In this document: positions 25,846-33,615 of the stretch, piece after piece
How the letters are laid out: each line of letters begins with the position of its first letter
Position numbering within the stretch: the first letter of the stretch is position 1
Position numbers and translations under genes: made by a program
The notes under the pieces: generated by a model
What the model saw: only the letters and a program-made list of their open reading frames with translations
Database searches by the model: none
Told to the model about the DNA's origin: nothing
From: Methyloligella solikamskensis
GTDB lineage: Bacteria; Pseudomonadota; Alphaproteobacteria; Rhizobiales; Methyloligellaceae
Length of the DNA stretch: 64,000 bases
Assembly (NCBI RefSeq): GCF_042676065.1
Contig: NZ_JBHTJO010000002.1
Span: 1-64,000 of the forward strand
Direction of reading: 5' to 3'

Positions 25846-26385
25846 CTATGTGTTCAGCGGGCCGATCGTCGCCTGCCACTCCGTATCGTGCTTTCCGGCG
25901 AAATGCTTCTCGCGCTCGAAGAGAGGAGCCTTGGATAGAGTCATCCCGTTCTTCTCCGCGAAGCCTCCGAACATGGCCCAGGAGGCGGCATTGTCTTCGG
26001 TGACCGTCGTTATCAACGCGGTGCAGCCACGGACAGCGGGGCGGGAAACAAGCTCGTTGAGCATCCGCCCTCCAAGACCTTCGCCGCGCGCGGACTTGTT
26101 GACCGCGACCTGCCAGACGAAAATCTGATCCGGATTGCTCGGGGGCCTGTATCCGGAAATCCAACCCACCAACTCGCCGTCCCGTTCCGCGACCACGCAG
26201 GTGTCCGCGAAATGCGTGCATTGGAGCAGGTTACAATATGCCGAATTTGTGTCGAGCGGCGGGCAGTTGGCTATGAGCTCCGTGACGTCAGGCCCATCCT
26301 CCGGGCACGCCGTCCGAAACTGTATCTCCCCCTTCGAGGAGCTTGCTTGTGCCGCGCCTTCCCCCTGGGGATGGCTAGCATTCAC
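25846..26385 (-). CDS. ectA: L-2,4-diaminobutyrate N-gamma-acetyltransferase
   Basis: 179 residues, GNAT fold. It acetylates diaminobutyrate with acetyl-CoA. CPPLDTNSAYCNLLQCTHFADTCVVAE is typical, and the acetyl-CoA loop is RGEGLGGRML. The only standard start in frame is GTG at 26385, which has a poor ribosome-binding site; a strong GGGAGAGG lies 22 bases upstream, 4 bases before an in-frame ATC (26403). The start is therefore uncertain by about six codons. First gene of the ectoine operon. Confidence 0.93.
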   Translation of the reverse strand: MNASHPQGEGAAQASSSKGEIQFRTACPEDGPDVTELIANCPPLDTNSAYCNLLQCTHFADTCVVAERDGELVGWISGYRPPSNPDQIFVWQVAVNKSARGEGLGGRMLNELVSRPAVRGCTALITTVTEDNAASWAMFGGFAEKNGMTLSKAPLFEREKHFAGKHDTEWQATIGPLNT

Positions 26386-26861
26386 CGATCTGAAATCGCT
26401 GATGTTTCCTCTCCCAAATACGCATACGCCAAAAATTCACAAAGCATACGGCTTGAGTAATTGAGCTTTAGATACGCAAGCCGCCAGTTCATTTCAACCG
26501 CGCGGCCTCCCGCCGCAGGGTTGTCGAACGTTCAAAAGAGGCCGAAATCTGCCAAAAATCAGGCGCTGCGCTGCACAATCTTGGGTGTAATCTCTGTTGG
26601 CAAACAATGTGTAAACCGGAATGGCTCGCAGAGCCCGCCTCATCCGGGTGGAAGGTAGACGAAGCAGAAAAATAATCTGGAAGACTGCTTCTTTTGGAGG
26701 CACGGACCCACCCAGCAGGACTGAATCCGGCCCCGATCGCGGCCACCGTGCCCATTCGAGGCCAAGCTCCGAAATTCGCTTGCAACGCTTCTAGCGATCT
26801 GCGAAGAGCCGCGCTCCGGTCAGTTCGACAAGGCGCGTTTCGCCGGCAAGGAAGTGTTTCG
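26386..26861. promoter_or_regulatory. ectA / aminopropyltransferase divergent intergenic region
   Basis: 476 bases between the divergent ectA and aminopropyltransferase genes, locally richer in A and T near 26420-26480 than the coding DNA around it. It must contain the osmoregulated ectA promoter. I find no MarR-type (EctR) gene next to it and no convincing long dyad. The forward half has open frames but none with family resemblance. Confidence 0.4.
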
Positions 26862-27692
26862 ATGGAAGAATGGGTCGAAGAAACCCTCCATCCCGGCATG
26901 CGCTTCGGCCTGAAGGCCGACCGGGTCCTTCACGACAGCAAGACCGACCGGCAGCATCTCGTAATTTTCGAGCATGGCCGGCTGGGCAAGGTGATGAGCC
27001 TCGACGGCGTCGTCCGGCTCACCACGGCGTGCGCCTTCGTCCATCATGAGATGATCGCCCATCTGCCACTGCTGGCCCATGGCCGGGCCGAGAGCATGCT
27101 CATCGTCGGCGGGGGAGACGGCGGCGCCCTGCGCGAAGCCCTCAAGCACAAATCTCTGCAGCACGTCACACTGGTCGAGACCGGCCAAGGCCTCATCGAT
27201 CTGAGCCGTGAGCATTTTCCGGAAGTCTCGGCGGGCGCCTTCGACGACCCGCGCGCCGAGGTCGTTATCTCCGACATCGCTGATTTCGTATTGAAGACCG
27301 ACCGCCGCTTCGATGTGATCGTTGTGGATTCCACCAAGCCCCTTGCCCCGGAGGTCTACGCCGGCTGCAAACGCGTTCTGAACGACGGCGGCATCATGGT
27401 GACCCGGAGCGGCACGCCTTTCCTGGACGGGGCACGGCTTACTGAAAGCGTGAAGGCCTTGCACGGCCTATTCCGGGATGCCTCCGCCTACCTCGCCGCG
27501 CTACCCACCGGCCCCGGCGGCGCGACCGCCTATGGCTGGGCCACCGACAGCCTGGCCCTTCGGCGCCTGAGCCGGGACGTCATCTGCACCCGCTTCAAGG
27601 AGGCCGGGCTGCAGACCCTCTACTACAATCCGGATATCCACATCGCGGCCTTTGCGCTGCCGGGCTATGTCCGCGCGCTGATCGAGGCGTAA
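26862..27692 (+). CDS. Spermidine synthase-like aminopropyltransferase with altered substrate site
   Basis: 276 residues. The fold is clear: FGRVL-like HGRLGKVMSLDGVVRLTT, HHEMIAHLPLLAHG, and the cofactor loop LIVGGGDGGALREALKH. The catalytic Asp lies in VVDSTKPLAPE, where family members usually have DSTDPxGP: the second Asp, which contacts the diamine, is Lys here. VTRSGTPFL replaces the usual VTQSxSP/CQGE pattern. It may use a different amine acceptor or be a divergent methyltransferase. Divergent from ectA. Confidence 0.85.
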   Translation: MEEWVEETLHPGMRFGLKADRVLHDSKTDRQHLVIFEHGRLGKVMSLDGVVRLTTACAFVHHEMIAHLPLLAHGRAESMLIVGGGDGGALREALKHKSLQHVTLVETGQGLIDLSREHFPEVSAGAFDDPRAEVVISDIADFVLKTDRRFDVIVVDSTKPLAPEVYAGCKRVLNDGGIMVTRSGTPFLDGARLTESVKALHGLFRDASAYLAALPTGPGGATAYGWATDSLALRRLSRDVICTRFKEAGLQTLYYNPDIHIAAFALPGYVRALIEA

Positions 27693-27751
27693 TAAGCGCT
27701 TCTTAAGTGCGCCGCGTGCTAGGCTGCCGACCCAGTCTGGTGGAGGCCGTG

Positions 27752-28201
27752 ATGCTGAAGGTTCTCGGATTTGTCGCTGCACTTCTGGTCGCCGTGCCCG
27801 CTTTTGCGCTGCCCGCGCCGCTCAGCGAGAAGGAGCTGACCGAGCAAAGCGACCTCGTCGCCCTGATCGAGGTGCTCTCTGTCACCTCCGTGGGCGCGCT
27901 GCCCGACATGGAGACCCGCCAAGCCCTGCTCTTTTATCACGCCAAGGCAAAGGTGCTGGAGGTGAAGAAGGGCGACGTGAAGCCCGGCACGATCATCACC
28001 ATCGAGTTTCGCGAAGTGCCGGAGGATATCGTCGGCCGCTGGGAGGTCTCCTACTACGCGGGCGAAGAGCTCTGGACCTATCTGAAGAAGCGTGGCGGAA
28101 ACTATCGCGCCACCGCCTGGAACGCCCGCGGCGAGCAGGTCCGCCCGGCCGTCAGCAACAAGCTACCCGCCCAGCCGGGACAGACAATCAGCGCCGAATA
28201 G
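27752..28201 (+). CDS. Secreted protein of unknown function
   Basis: 149 residues with a Sec signal peptide (MLKVLGFVAALLVAVPAFA). The mature part is beta-rich: ALIEVLSV, AKAKVLEVKKGDVKPGTIITIEF and AGEELWTYLKKRGG. This order of strands recalls the NTR/OB-like fold of small periplasmic TIMP-like proteins, but no cysteine pattern supports it. I do not recognise a family. GTGGAGG lies before the ATG. It follows the aminopropyltransferase gene by 59 bases. Confidence 0.7.
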   Translation: MLKVLGFVAALLVAVPAFALPAPLSEKELTEQSDLVALIEVLSVTSVGALPDMETRQALLFYHAKAKVLEVKKGDVKPGTIITIEFREVPEDIVGRWEVSYYAGEELWTYLKKRGGNYRATAWNARGEQVRPAVSNKLPAQPGQTISAE

Positions 28202-28250
28202 AGGCTCCGTCAGTCGTCATTTCGGCCCCCGAGCCCGAAGCACAGCGCCC

Positions 28251-28324
28251 GTCATCCCGGCGCAAGCCGGATCCAGGAATTGGTTCAGAGCTCCGGGCTG
28301 GATGCCGGCTTTCGCCGGCATGAC
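28251..28324. repeat. Dispersed palindromic repeat, type 2, copy 1
   Basis: GTCATCCCGGCGCAAGCCGG at the left and GCCGGCTTTCGCCGGCATGAC at the right, with inverted ATCCAG/CTGGAT inside. A similar element sits at 41659-41734, and a shorter relative in the 2742-2860 cluster. It lies between convergent genes. Confidence 0.75.
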
Positions 28325-28350
28325 GCCTCAGTGATCGGCCACGACCGCGC

Positions 28351-29601
28351 CTAGAGCCGGCCGAAGCGCGGCAGCTCGCCCACCAGCGGCTCGCAATACT
28401 CGTAGAACGCTTCCGTCACGTCGTTGCTGCCGGAGATGAAATCCGCCGGCATATGGCGCGTATGCCGCGCGACGTTGGAGAGGTTGGTCTGAGAGCAGGC
28501 GCTGCGATAGCCCGTCCCGTTGCCGCTCCGGACCAGGATCACCGAGGCGTGGCTCTCGCCCTTGGCCGCAAGCTCCGCCGCATAGCGTCCCACGGCGCGC
28601 GCCTCTTCCGCATCGACCGCCGACGGCACGGGCCAGCAGCGCTGCAGATAGCCGAACGTATCGGCGCGGACGCGCGGCGCCTTTCCGCCCTCAGGGGTCA
28701 GCCCTTTCTTCACCAGATCCGAGAGCCCGTCGCCCAGGGCGCCGGTGCCGGAGAGCTGGATATTGCCGTGGGCATCGCGCTCCGCATTGGCTGCAAGCTG
28801 CGGTCCGATCTCCTCGCCCTTCTCGTTGCAGATGCCCTCGCTTACCGCGATCTGGCAGCGGCCGAGTTTGGAATAGACCGCATCCACATCGGCCAGGAAG
28901 CGTTCGGTGGAGAAAGGCACTTCGGGCAGGTAGATCAGATGGGCGGCATGGTAGCGGGAGGGCTCATCCGCTCCGCGGCTGTCGCCGCGGGCCAGCGCCG
29001 CCGCCGCGGTGAGGAAACCCGCATGCCGGCCCATGATCACGTTGATCTTGATGCCGTCGAGGCTCGCATTGTCCATGGAGTCCCCCATGAACGCCATGGT
29101 CACGAAGCGCGCCGCGGACGGGAAGCCCGGCGTGTGGTCGTTCTCTTTCAGATCGTTGTCGATCGTCTTCGGCACGTGGAAGCAGCGCATCTCGTAGCCG
29201 GCCTCCGCCGCCTTCTCGCTGACGATGCGGCAGGTGTCGGCGGAATCGTTGCCGCCGATATAGAAGAAGTAGCGGATGTCGTGGCGCTTGCAGCCTTCCA
29301 GGATGCGTTCGCAATAAGCCTCGTCCGGCTTGTCCCGGGTGGAGCCAAGCGCGGAGGAGGGGGCGCGCGCGATCGCCTCCAGTTTGTTCTCGTCGATTGC
29401 AGAGAGGTCGATCAGCCCGTCATCGCCTTCCGCGATCAGGCCGCGGACTCCGTGGCGCATGCCGAGGATCTTCTTCACCTGGCCGGAACTCGCGAGCCCC
29501 GCCTTCAGCCCCTCGATCACGCCCACCAAGGATTGATTGATCACCGCCGTCGGTCCGCCCGACTGGCCGATCGCCGCATTTCCGGAAATCAGGTCCGCCA
29601 C
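28351..29601 (-). CDS. pfp: Pyrophosphate-dependent 6-phosphofructokinase
   Basis: 416 residues. It interconverts fructose 6-phosphate and fructose 1,6-bisphosphate using PPi, so it can run in both directions. GQSGGPTAVIN (12-22) is the phosphate loop, YIGGNDSADT (114-123) the second, and PKTIDND (144-150) carries the Lys typical of PPi enzymes where ATP-dependent ones have Gly. MGRHAGFLTAA and GYLQR also fit. I choose the GTG at 29601, with GGGGGA five bases upstream; longer starts add residues unlike the family. Confidence 0.92.
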   Translation of the reverse strand: MADLISGNAAIGQSGGPTAVINQSLVGVIEGLKAGLASSGQVKKILGMRHGVRGLIAEGDDGLIDLSAIDENKLEAIARAPSSALGSTRDKPDEAYCERILEGCKRHDIRYFFYIGGNDSADTCRIVSEKAAEAGYEMRCFHVPKTIDNDLKENDHTPGFPSAARFVTMAFMGDSMDNASLDGIKINVIMGRHAGFLTAAAALARGDSRGADEPSRYHAAHLIYLPEVPFSTERFLADVDAVYSKLGRCQIAVSEGICNEKGEEIGPQLAANAERDAHGNIQLSGTGALGDGLSDLVKKGLTPEGGKAPRVRADTFGYLQRCWPVPSAVDAEEARAVGRYAAELAAKGESHASVILVRSGNGTGYRSACSQTNLSNVARHTRHMPADFISGSNDVTEAFYEYCEPLVGELPRFGRL

Positions 29602-29700
29602 GTAAATCCCCCATGCATCCGCAAGGTCCAAAAGAGCCGAGACAATGCCCGGCAGGAGCGCGAGTGGCAAGACGGTCGGGGGCAAGCAAGGTGCTTGCTC

Positions 29701-29771
29701 CACGTCATCCTGAGAGCCTGTCCCGGACTTGATCCGAGATGCGAGCGAAACGAGTCTCGAAGGACGACGTG
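29701..29771. repeat. Partial type 1 palindromic repeat
   Basis: CGTCATCCTGAG at 29703-29714 and CTCGAAGGACGACGTGG ending near 29771 are half-arms of the type 1 element, with a type 2-like CCCGGACTTGATCCG between. It lies between egtD and pfp and seems a degenerate or composite copy. Confidence 0.55.
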
Positions 29772-29825
29772 GCCCATGCTCCGAGGCACGCCCTTGGCGT
29801 GCACATCAGCATGGCGGCCCCAGAC

Positions 29826-30836
29826 CTACCCCGGCAATCGCAGCAGGTGCAGGCTGAACAGAGCGTTGTCGTCCACCCAGAGCGCCGCGTGTCGCCAGCC
29901 GGCGTCGGTCGCCAGCAGACGGAATTCCGGCAGGGTGTATTTGTGGGAGTTCTCCGTGTGGAGCCGCTCGCCTTCCGCGAAATCGAACCGTTCGCCCAGC
30001 ACGCTCACCCGTTGGGCGGCTTGGCTCACCAGATGCATCTCCACCCGGCCATGCTCGGTATTGAACACGGCATCGTGCTCGAACAGGTCGAGATCGAACG
30101 TCCCTTCCAGTTCGCGATTGATGCGCTGCAGGAGATTGAGATTGAACTCCGCCGTCACGCCTTTCGCGTCGTTATAGGCGGGGAGCAGGATATCCAGCGG
30201 CTTCTTTAGATCGACCCCGATCAGGAACGCCGAGCCAGGGCCGAGAGACTCCGCCGCGTTGGCCAGGAACTTCCGCGCTTCCGGCTTGGTCAGGTTGCCG
30301 ATGGTCGAGCCGGAGAAGAAGCCGAGCTTGAAGCGCTTGGCCAAGTTGCCGGGAAGATCCACCGGCCGGGTGAAATCCGCCACCAGCGGCTGGATGTCGA
30401 GATCCGGAAAACGCGCATCCAGCGCCTCCTTCGCCTGGGCCAGGCACGTCGCTTCGATATCCATGGGCACATAGGTCTGAAGCGCTTCGAGCGCCTCGAT
30501 CAGCAGCACCGTCTTGCGGCTGGAGCCCGAGCCGAACTCGACCAACGCCTCCGCCGGGCCGATCTGCTCGGACATGTCTGCACCGTAGGCGTCAAGCAGC
30601 GCGATCTCCGTGCGGGTTGGATAATACTCGTCGAGATCGGTGATCTCCTCGAACAGCGCCGAGCCCCGCGCGTCATAGAGGAAACGCGAAGGGATCGCCT
30701 TGTCGTCGAGGGAAAGCCCCTCGAGAACGGCTTCGGCGAACTCCGTCAGCTCCGGCGGCAGACCGCCGCTCGCAAGCCGGTCGCGCCGCGCCCGTGTAGA
30801 AGTCGTCGCGGTCGCTTCTTTCGAATTGCTATTCAT
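29826..30836 (-). CDS. egtD: L-histidine N-alpha-methyltransferase
   Basis: 336 residues. It trimethylates histidine to hercynine, the first step of ergothioneine synthesis. SRFLYDARGSALFEEITDLDEYYPTRTE at the N terminus and the SAM loop VEFGSGSSRKT are diagnostic, as is FFSGSTIGNL. Its ATG overlaps the egtB TAA by one base (TAATG). Together the two genes supply the core pathway; egtC and egtE are not nearby and may be dispensable or elsewhere. Confidence 0.95.
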   Translation of the reverse strand: MNSNSKEATATTSTRARRDRLASGGLPPELTEFAEAVLEGLSLDDKAIPSRFLYDARGSALFEEITDLDEYYPTRTEIALLDAYGADMSEQIGPAEALVEFGSGSSRKTVLLIEALEALQTYVPMDIEATCLAQAKEALDARFPDLDIQPLVADFTRPVDLPGNLAKRFKLGFFSGSTIGNLTKPEARKFLANAAESLGPGSAFLIGVDLKKPLDILLPAYNDAKGVTAEFNLNLLQRINRELEGTFDLDLFEHDAVFNTEHGRVEMHLVSQAAQRVSVLGERFDFAEGERLHTENSHKYTLPEFRLLATDAGWRHAALWVDDNALFSLHLLRLPG

Positions 30837-32152
30837 TACGCATCGGCCGCAAGTCGGAGGCCGGTGAACTGCCAGCGTTGGAAGGGATAGAAGAAGTTCC
30901 GGTAGGTCCGGCGGATATGGCCCTCCGGCGTGGCGCACGAGCCACCTTTCAGCACGAACTGATTGCACATGAACTTGCCGTTATATTCGCCGACCGCACC
31001 GACCGCCGGCTTGAATCCCGGATAGGGCAGGTAGGCGCTGGCCGTCCATTCCCAGACATCGCCATACATCTGCTGCAGGCCGTCCGCCTTCGGATCGGCA
31101 GGCATGGGACGAAGATGATCGGCGCCAAGCGTCCGGCCCTTCACGGGCAGGTCTTCAGCGGCAAGCTCCCATTCGAACTCGCTCGGCAGGCGCTTGCCGG
31201 CCCAGCGGGCGAACGCGTCTGCTTCGAAATAGCTGACATGGGTGACGGGCGCTGCCGGATCGACAGGGCGATAGCCGAGCAGCGTCATCTGCATGAAGCC
31301 GCCTTCTGCCTCGTCCCAATAGAGCGGGCCTTTCCAGCCCCTACGGTTCACCCGGGACCAGCCGTCTGAGAGCCAGAGCGTCGAGGTCTCGTAGCCGCCA
31401 TCCTCGATGAACTCGATCCACTCCTTGTTGGTCACGCAGCGATTGGCGATCCGGAAGGGCCGGATCAACTCTTCATGGCGCGGCCCTTCATTGTCGTAGA
31501 AGAACCCGTCGCCTGCATGACCGAACTCGTGAATGCCGCCCTCGAAGGATGTCCAGGTGAGTTCGCCCGGCGCATCGGCCGCGACGCCCATCTTGGCTTC
31601 GCGATAGGCCGGCTTAAGCGGCTCTTCGGCGAACAGGGCCAGGATGTCGGTGAGAAGCAGCTCCTGATGTTGCTGCTCGTGATTGATGCCCAGCTCCACG
31701 AGCGCCCGGGCGTCCTCGGGCAAATCCACCTCGGTGAACATCCGCTCCAGCGCCTCGTCCACATAGGCGCGGTAGCTGCGGACCTCGGCGGCAGAGGGCC
31801 GTGTCAGCAGCCCGCGCTTATCCCGCGGCTGCCGGTCGCCGACCGTGTCGTAATAGGAGTTGAAACAGTACTCGAAATTCTCGTCATAGACCCGGTACCC
31901 GGGGAGGAATGAGCGCAGCACGAAGGCTTCGAAGAACCAGGTGATATGGGCCAAATGCCACTTGGTGGGGCTGGCATCGGGATTCGCCTGAACGACCTGA
32001 TCCTCGTCGCTCAACGGTGCGGCCAGGTCGAGAGACACTCGTCTGGTCTCCATCAACCGGCGGAAAAGCTGATCGTTTTCAGGGGTGGTGGCCTGGCTTT
32101 GGGGTCCGGCCGGAACCGCTTCGCTGATGCTCAATCTTGCCTCCTTGCCCAT
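30836..32152 (-). CDS. egtB: Hercynine oxygenase / ergothioneine synthase
   Basis: 438 residues. A non-haem iron enzyme joining a thiol to hercynine with oxygen. The N-terminal DinB-like domain supplies the iron ligands: His of KWHLAHITWFFE and the pair in NHEQQHQELLLTD. The C-terminal domain is the formylglycine-generating-enzyme fold (GGSCATPEGHIR, NFFYPFQRWQFTGLRLA). Whether cysteine or gamma-glutamylcysteine is the thiol donor cannot be told. First gene of the egtB-egtD operon. Confidence 0.95.
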   Translation of the reverse strand: MGKEARLSISEAVPAGPQSQATTPENDQLFRRLMETRRVSLDLAAPLSDEDQVVQANPDASPTKWHLAHITWFFEAFVLRSFLPGYRVYDENFEYCFNSYYDTVGDRQPRDKRGLLTRPSAAEVRSYRAYVDEALERMFTEVDLPEDARALVELGINHEQQHQELLLTDILALFAEEPLKPAYREAKMGVAADAPGELTWTSFEGGIHEFGHAGDGFFYDNEGPRHEELIRPFRIANRCVTNKEWIEFIEDGGYETSTLWLSDGWSRVNRRGWKGPLYWDEAEGGFMQMTLLGYRPVDPAAPVTHVSYFEADAFARWAGKRLPSEFEWELAAEDLPVKGRTLGADHLRPMPADPKADGLQQMYGDVWEWTASAYLPYPGFKPAVGAVGEYNGKFMCNQFVLKGGSCATPEGHIRRTYRNFFYPFQRWQFTGLRLAADA

Positions 32153-32293
32153 CCCCCGGCAGGAAGCCTAACAAGGGCATGCGCACTTCTCAAAGAATGT
32201 TAGGCGCAGCGGTATCGTTCCCGCATGGCTTGTCCCAATATTGGGAGTGGGTCAGCATATTTGGAATCACACCTGCGTGAGCGGAGCTGGAAG

Positions 32294-32782
32294 ATGCTGA
32301 AAGGGCGTCTGGCAGAGCAAGAAGACGATCCGGTGCTGTGTCCGGACGGCCGGCAATCGCCCGCCGCCGCCGCGCTGCAGCGCGGCGTCTGCCGAACCTT
32401 GCGGACCCTAGGCCACTCGGTGATCACCGAGCTGACCCTGGCGGGCGGTAGGCGTGCTGATGTAGTTGGGTTGTCGCCCTCGGGCGATATCTGGATCGTG
32501 GAGATCAAGTCCTGCCTGGCCGACTTTCAGGCCGATGCCAAATGGGCCGACTATTACGACCACTGCGACAGGCTCTATTTTGCCGTCGCGCCGGACTTTC
32601 CCCACGAGGTGATCCCGGAGGAAACCGGTCTGATTCTGGCGGACAGGTTTGGGGCGGAAGTCATGCGCGAGCCGGACGAGTTCCGGCTCACGGCGGCGCG
32701 CCGCAAGGCCATGACCTTGTGCTTCGCGCGCACAGCCGCGCTCAGGCTCCAAAGAGCGCTCGATCCCTTCTGCGGGGAATGA
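32294..32782 (+). CDS. mmcB: MmcB family DNA repair protein
   Basis: 162 residues. Caulobacter MmcB is induced by DNA damage and linked to mutagenic repair. The core ITELTLAGGRRADVVGLSPSGDIWIVEIKSCLADF has the D...ExK arrangement of restriction-endonuclease-fold nucleases, and WADYYDHCDRLYFAV follows. I chose the ATG at 32294 preceded by GGAG; an earlier ATG at 32225 would add 23 residues unlike the family. No obvious LexA box is seen upstream. Confidence 0.85.
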   Translation: MLKGRLAEQEDDPVLCPDGRQSPAAAALQRGVCRTLRTLGHSVITELTLAGGRRADVVGLSPSGDIWIVEIKSCLADFQADAKWADYYDHCDRLYFAVAPDFPHEVIPEETGLILADRFGAEVMREPDEFRLTAARRKAMTLCFARTAALRLQRALDPFCGE

Positions 32783-32830
32783 TTTCGCGATACTCGTGCC
32801 GGCTAGGCGGAAGCGCTTACGTCGAAACGC

Positions 32831-33397
32831 CTATTTCGGCGCGCGCTTGGCCAGGATCCGCTGCAGCGTGCGGCGGTGCATGTTGAGCCGGCGTGCCGTC
32901 TCCGAGACATTGCGATTGCAAAGCTCGTAGACCCGCTGGATGTGCTCCCAGCGCACCCGGTCCGCAGACATGGGGTTCTCCGGCGGTGGCGCCTTCGCAT
33001 CCTTGGCGATCAGCGCGTTGTAGACATCGTCCGCATCCGCAGGCTTAGCGAGATAGTCCACCGCGCCGAGCTTCACCGCGTTCACGGCCGTGGCGATGTT
33101 GCCGTAGCCGGTCAGCACAACAGCCCGGGCTTCGGGCCGCATGTCGGCGAGCGCCGCGATAACGTCGAGCCCGTTGCCGTCGTCGAGGCGCATATCCACC
33201 ACGGCGAAGGCCGGCGGGCTCTTGCGCAGGGCCGTCAGCCCTTCCTCGACGGTCGGCGCGGTCTCCACCTCGAAGCCGCGGGATTCCATGGCGCGTGCCA
33301 GACGCGCGAGGAACGCCCGATCGTCGTCGACGATCAGAAGCGATTTGTCTTGCGGCGGGTTCTGCTGCAAGGGGGTCTCGATAGGTTGAGCATCCAT
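32831..33397 (-). CDS. regA: Redox response regulator RegA/ActR/PrrA
   Basis: 188 residues. The receiver domain has the acidic pair DDD near 24-26, the phospho-acceptor D68 in FAVVDMRL, T in VLTGYG and K in LAKPAD. A Pro-rich linker (KAPPPENPM) joins a Fis-type helix-turn-helix, NVSETARRLNMHRRTLQRIL, which is almost invariant in RegA homologues. It controls respiration, carbon and nitrogen genes in response to redox. Encoded 218 bases after regB on the same strand, so it probably has its own promoter. Confidence 0.95.
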   Translation of the reverse strand: MDAQPIETPLQQNPPQDKSLLIVDDDRAFLARLARAMESRGFEVETAPTVEEGLTALRKSPPAFAVVDMRLDDGNGLDVIAALADMRPEARAVVLTGYGNIATAVNAVKLGAVDYLAKPADADDVYNALIAKDAKAPPPENPMSADRVRWEHIQRVYELCNRNVSETARRLNMHRRTLQRILAKRAPK

Positions 33398-33615
33398 GAT
33401 CCTAACCTTTTATAAGCCGGGCCGGTCGCGCTCCAGTTTTAAATCCGTACAGGGTAAAAACCGCGGTTCGCGTTTGTAATGTAGACCGACGCGGGAATGG
33501 CTTGGGAATATGCTCTTTAAATAGGCGTCAGCGCTGAAAAATCCAAATCCGTATGGTTAACAAGCGCGGGAGTTCATAAAAGATAAGCTAAAAGTCGCCG
33601 GATACCGCCGATTGC
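33398..33615. promoter_or_regulatory. regB-regA intergenic region
   Basis: 218 bases between regB stop and regA start, AT-rich relative to the genes. It contains the palindrome AACCGCGGTT (33459-33468) and many TTAAAT/TTAA-like steps. It probably holds a regA promoter; no terminator for regB stands out. Confidence 0.4.

Noticed and set aside
28453..30177. 574-codon open frame on the plus strand across pfp and egtD
   Set aside because: It runs antisense through two recognised genes and an intergenic repeat, which a real gene would not do.
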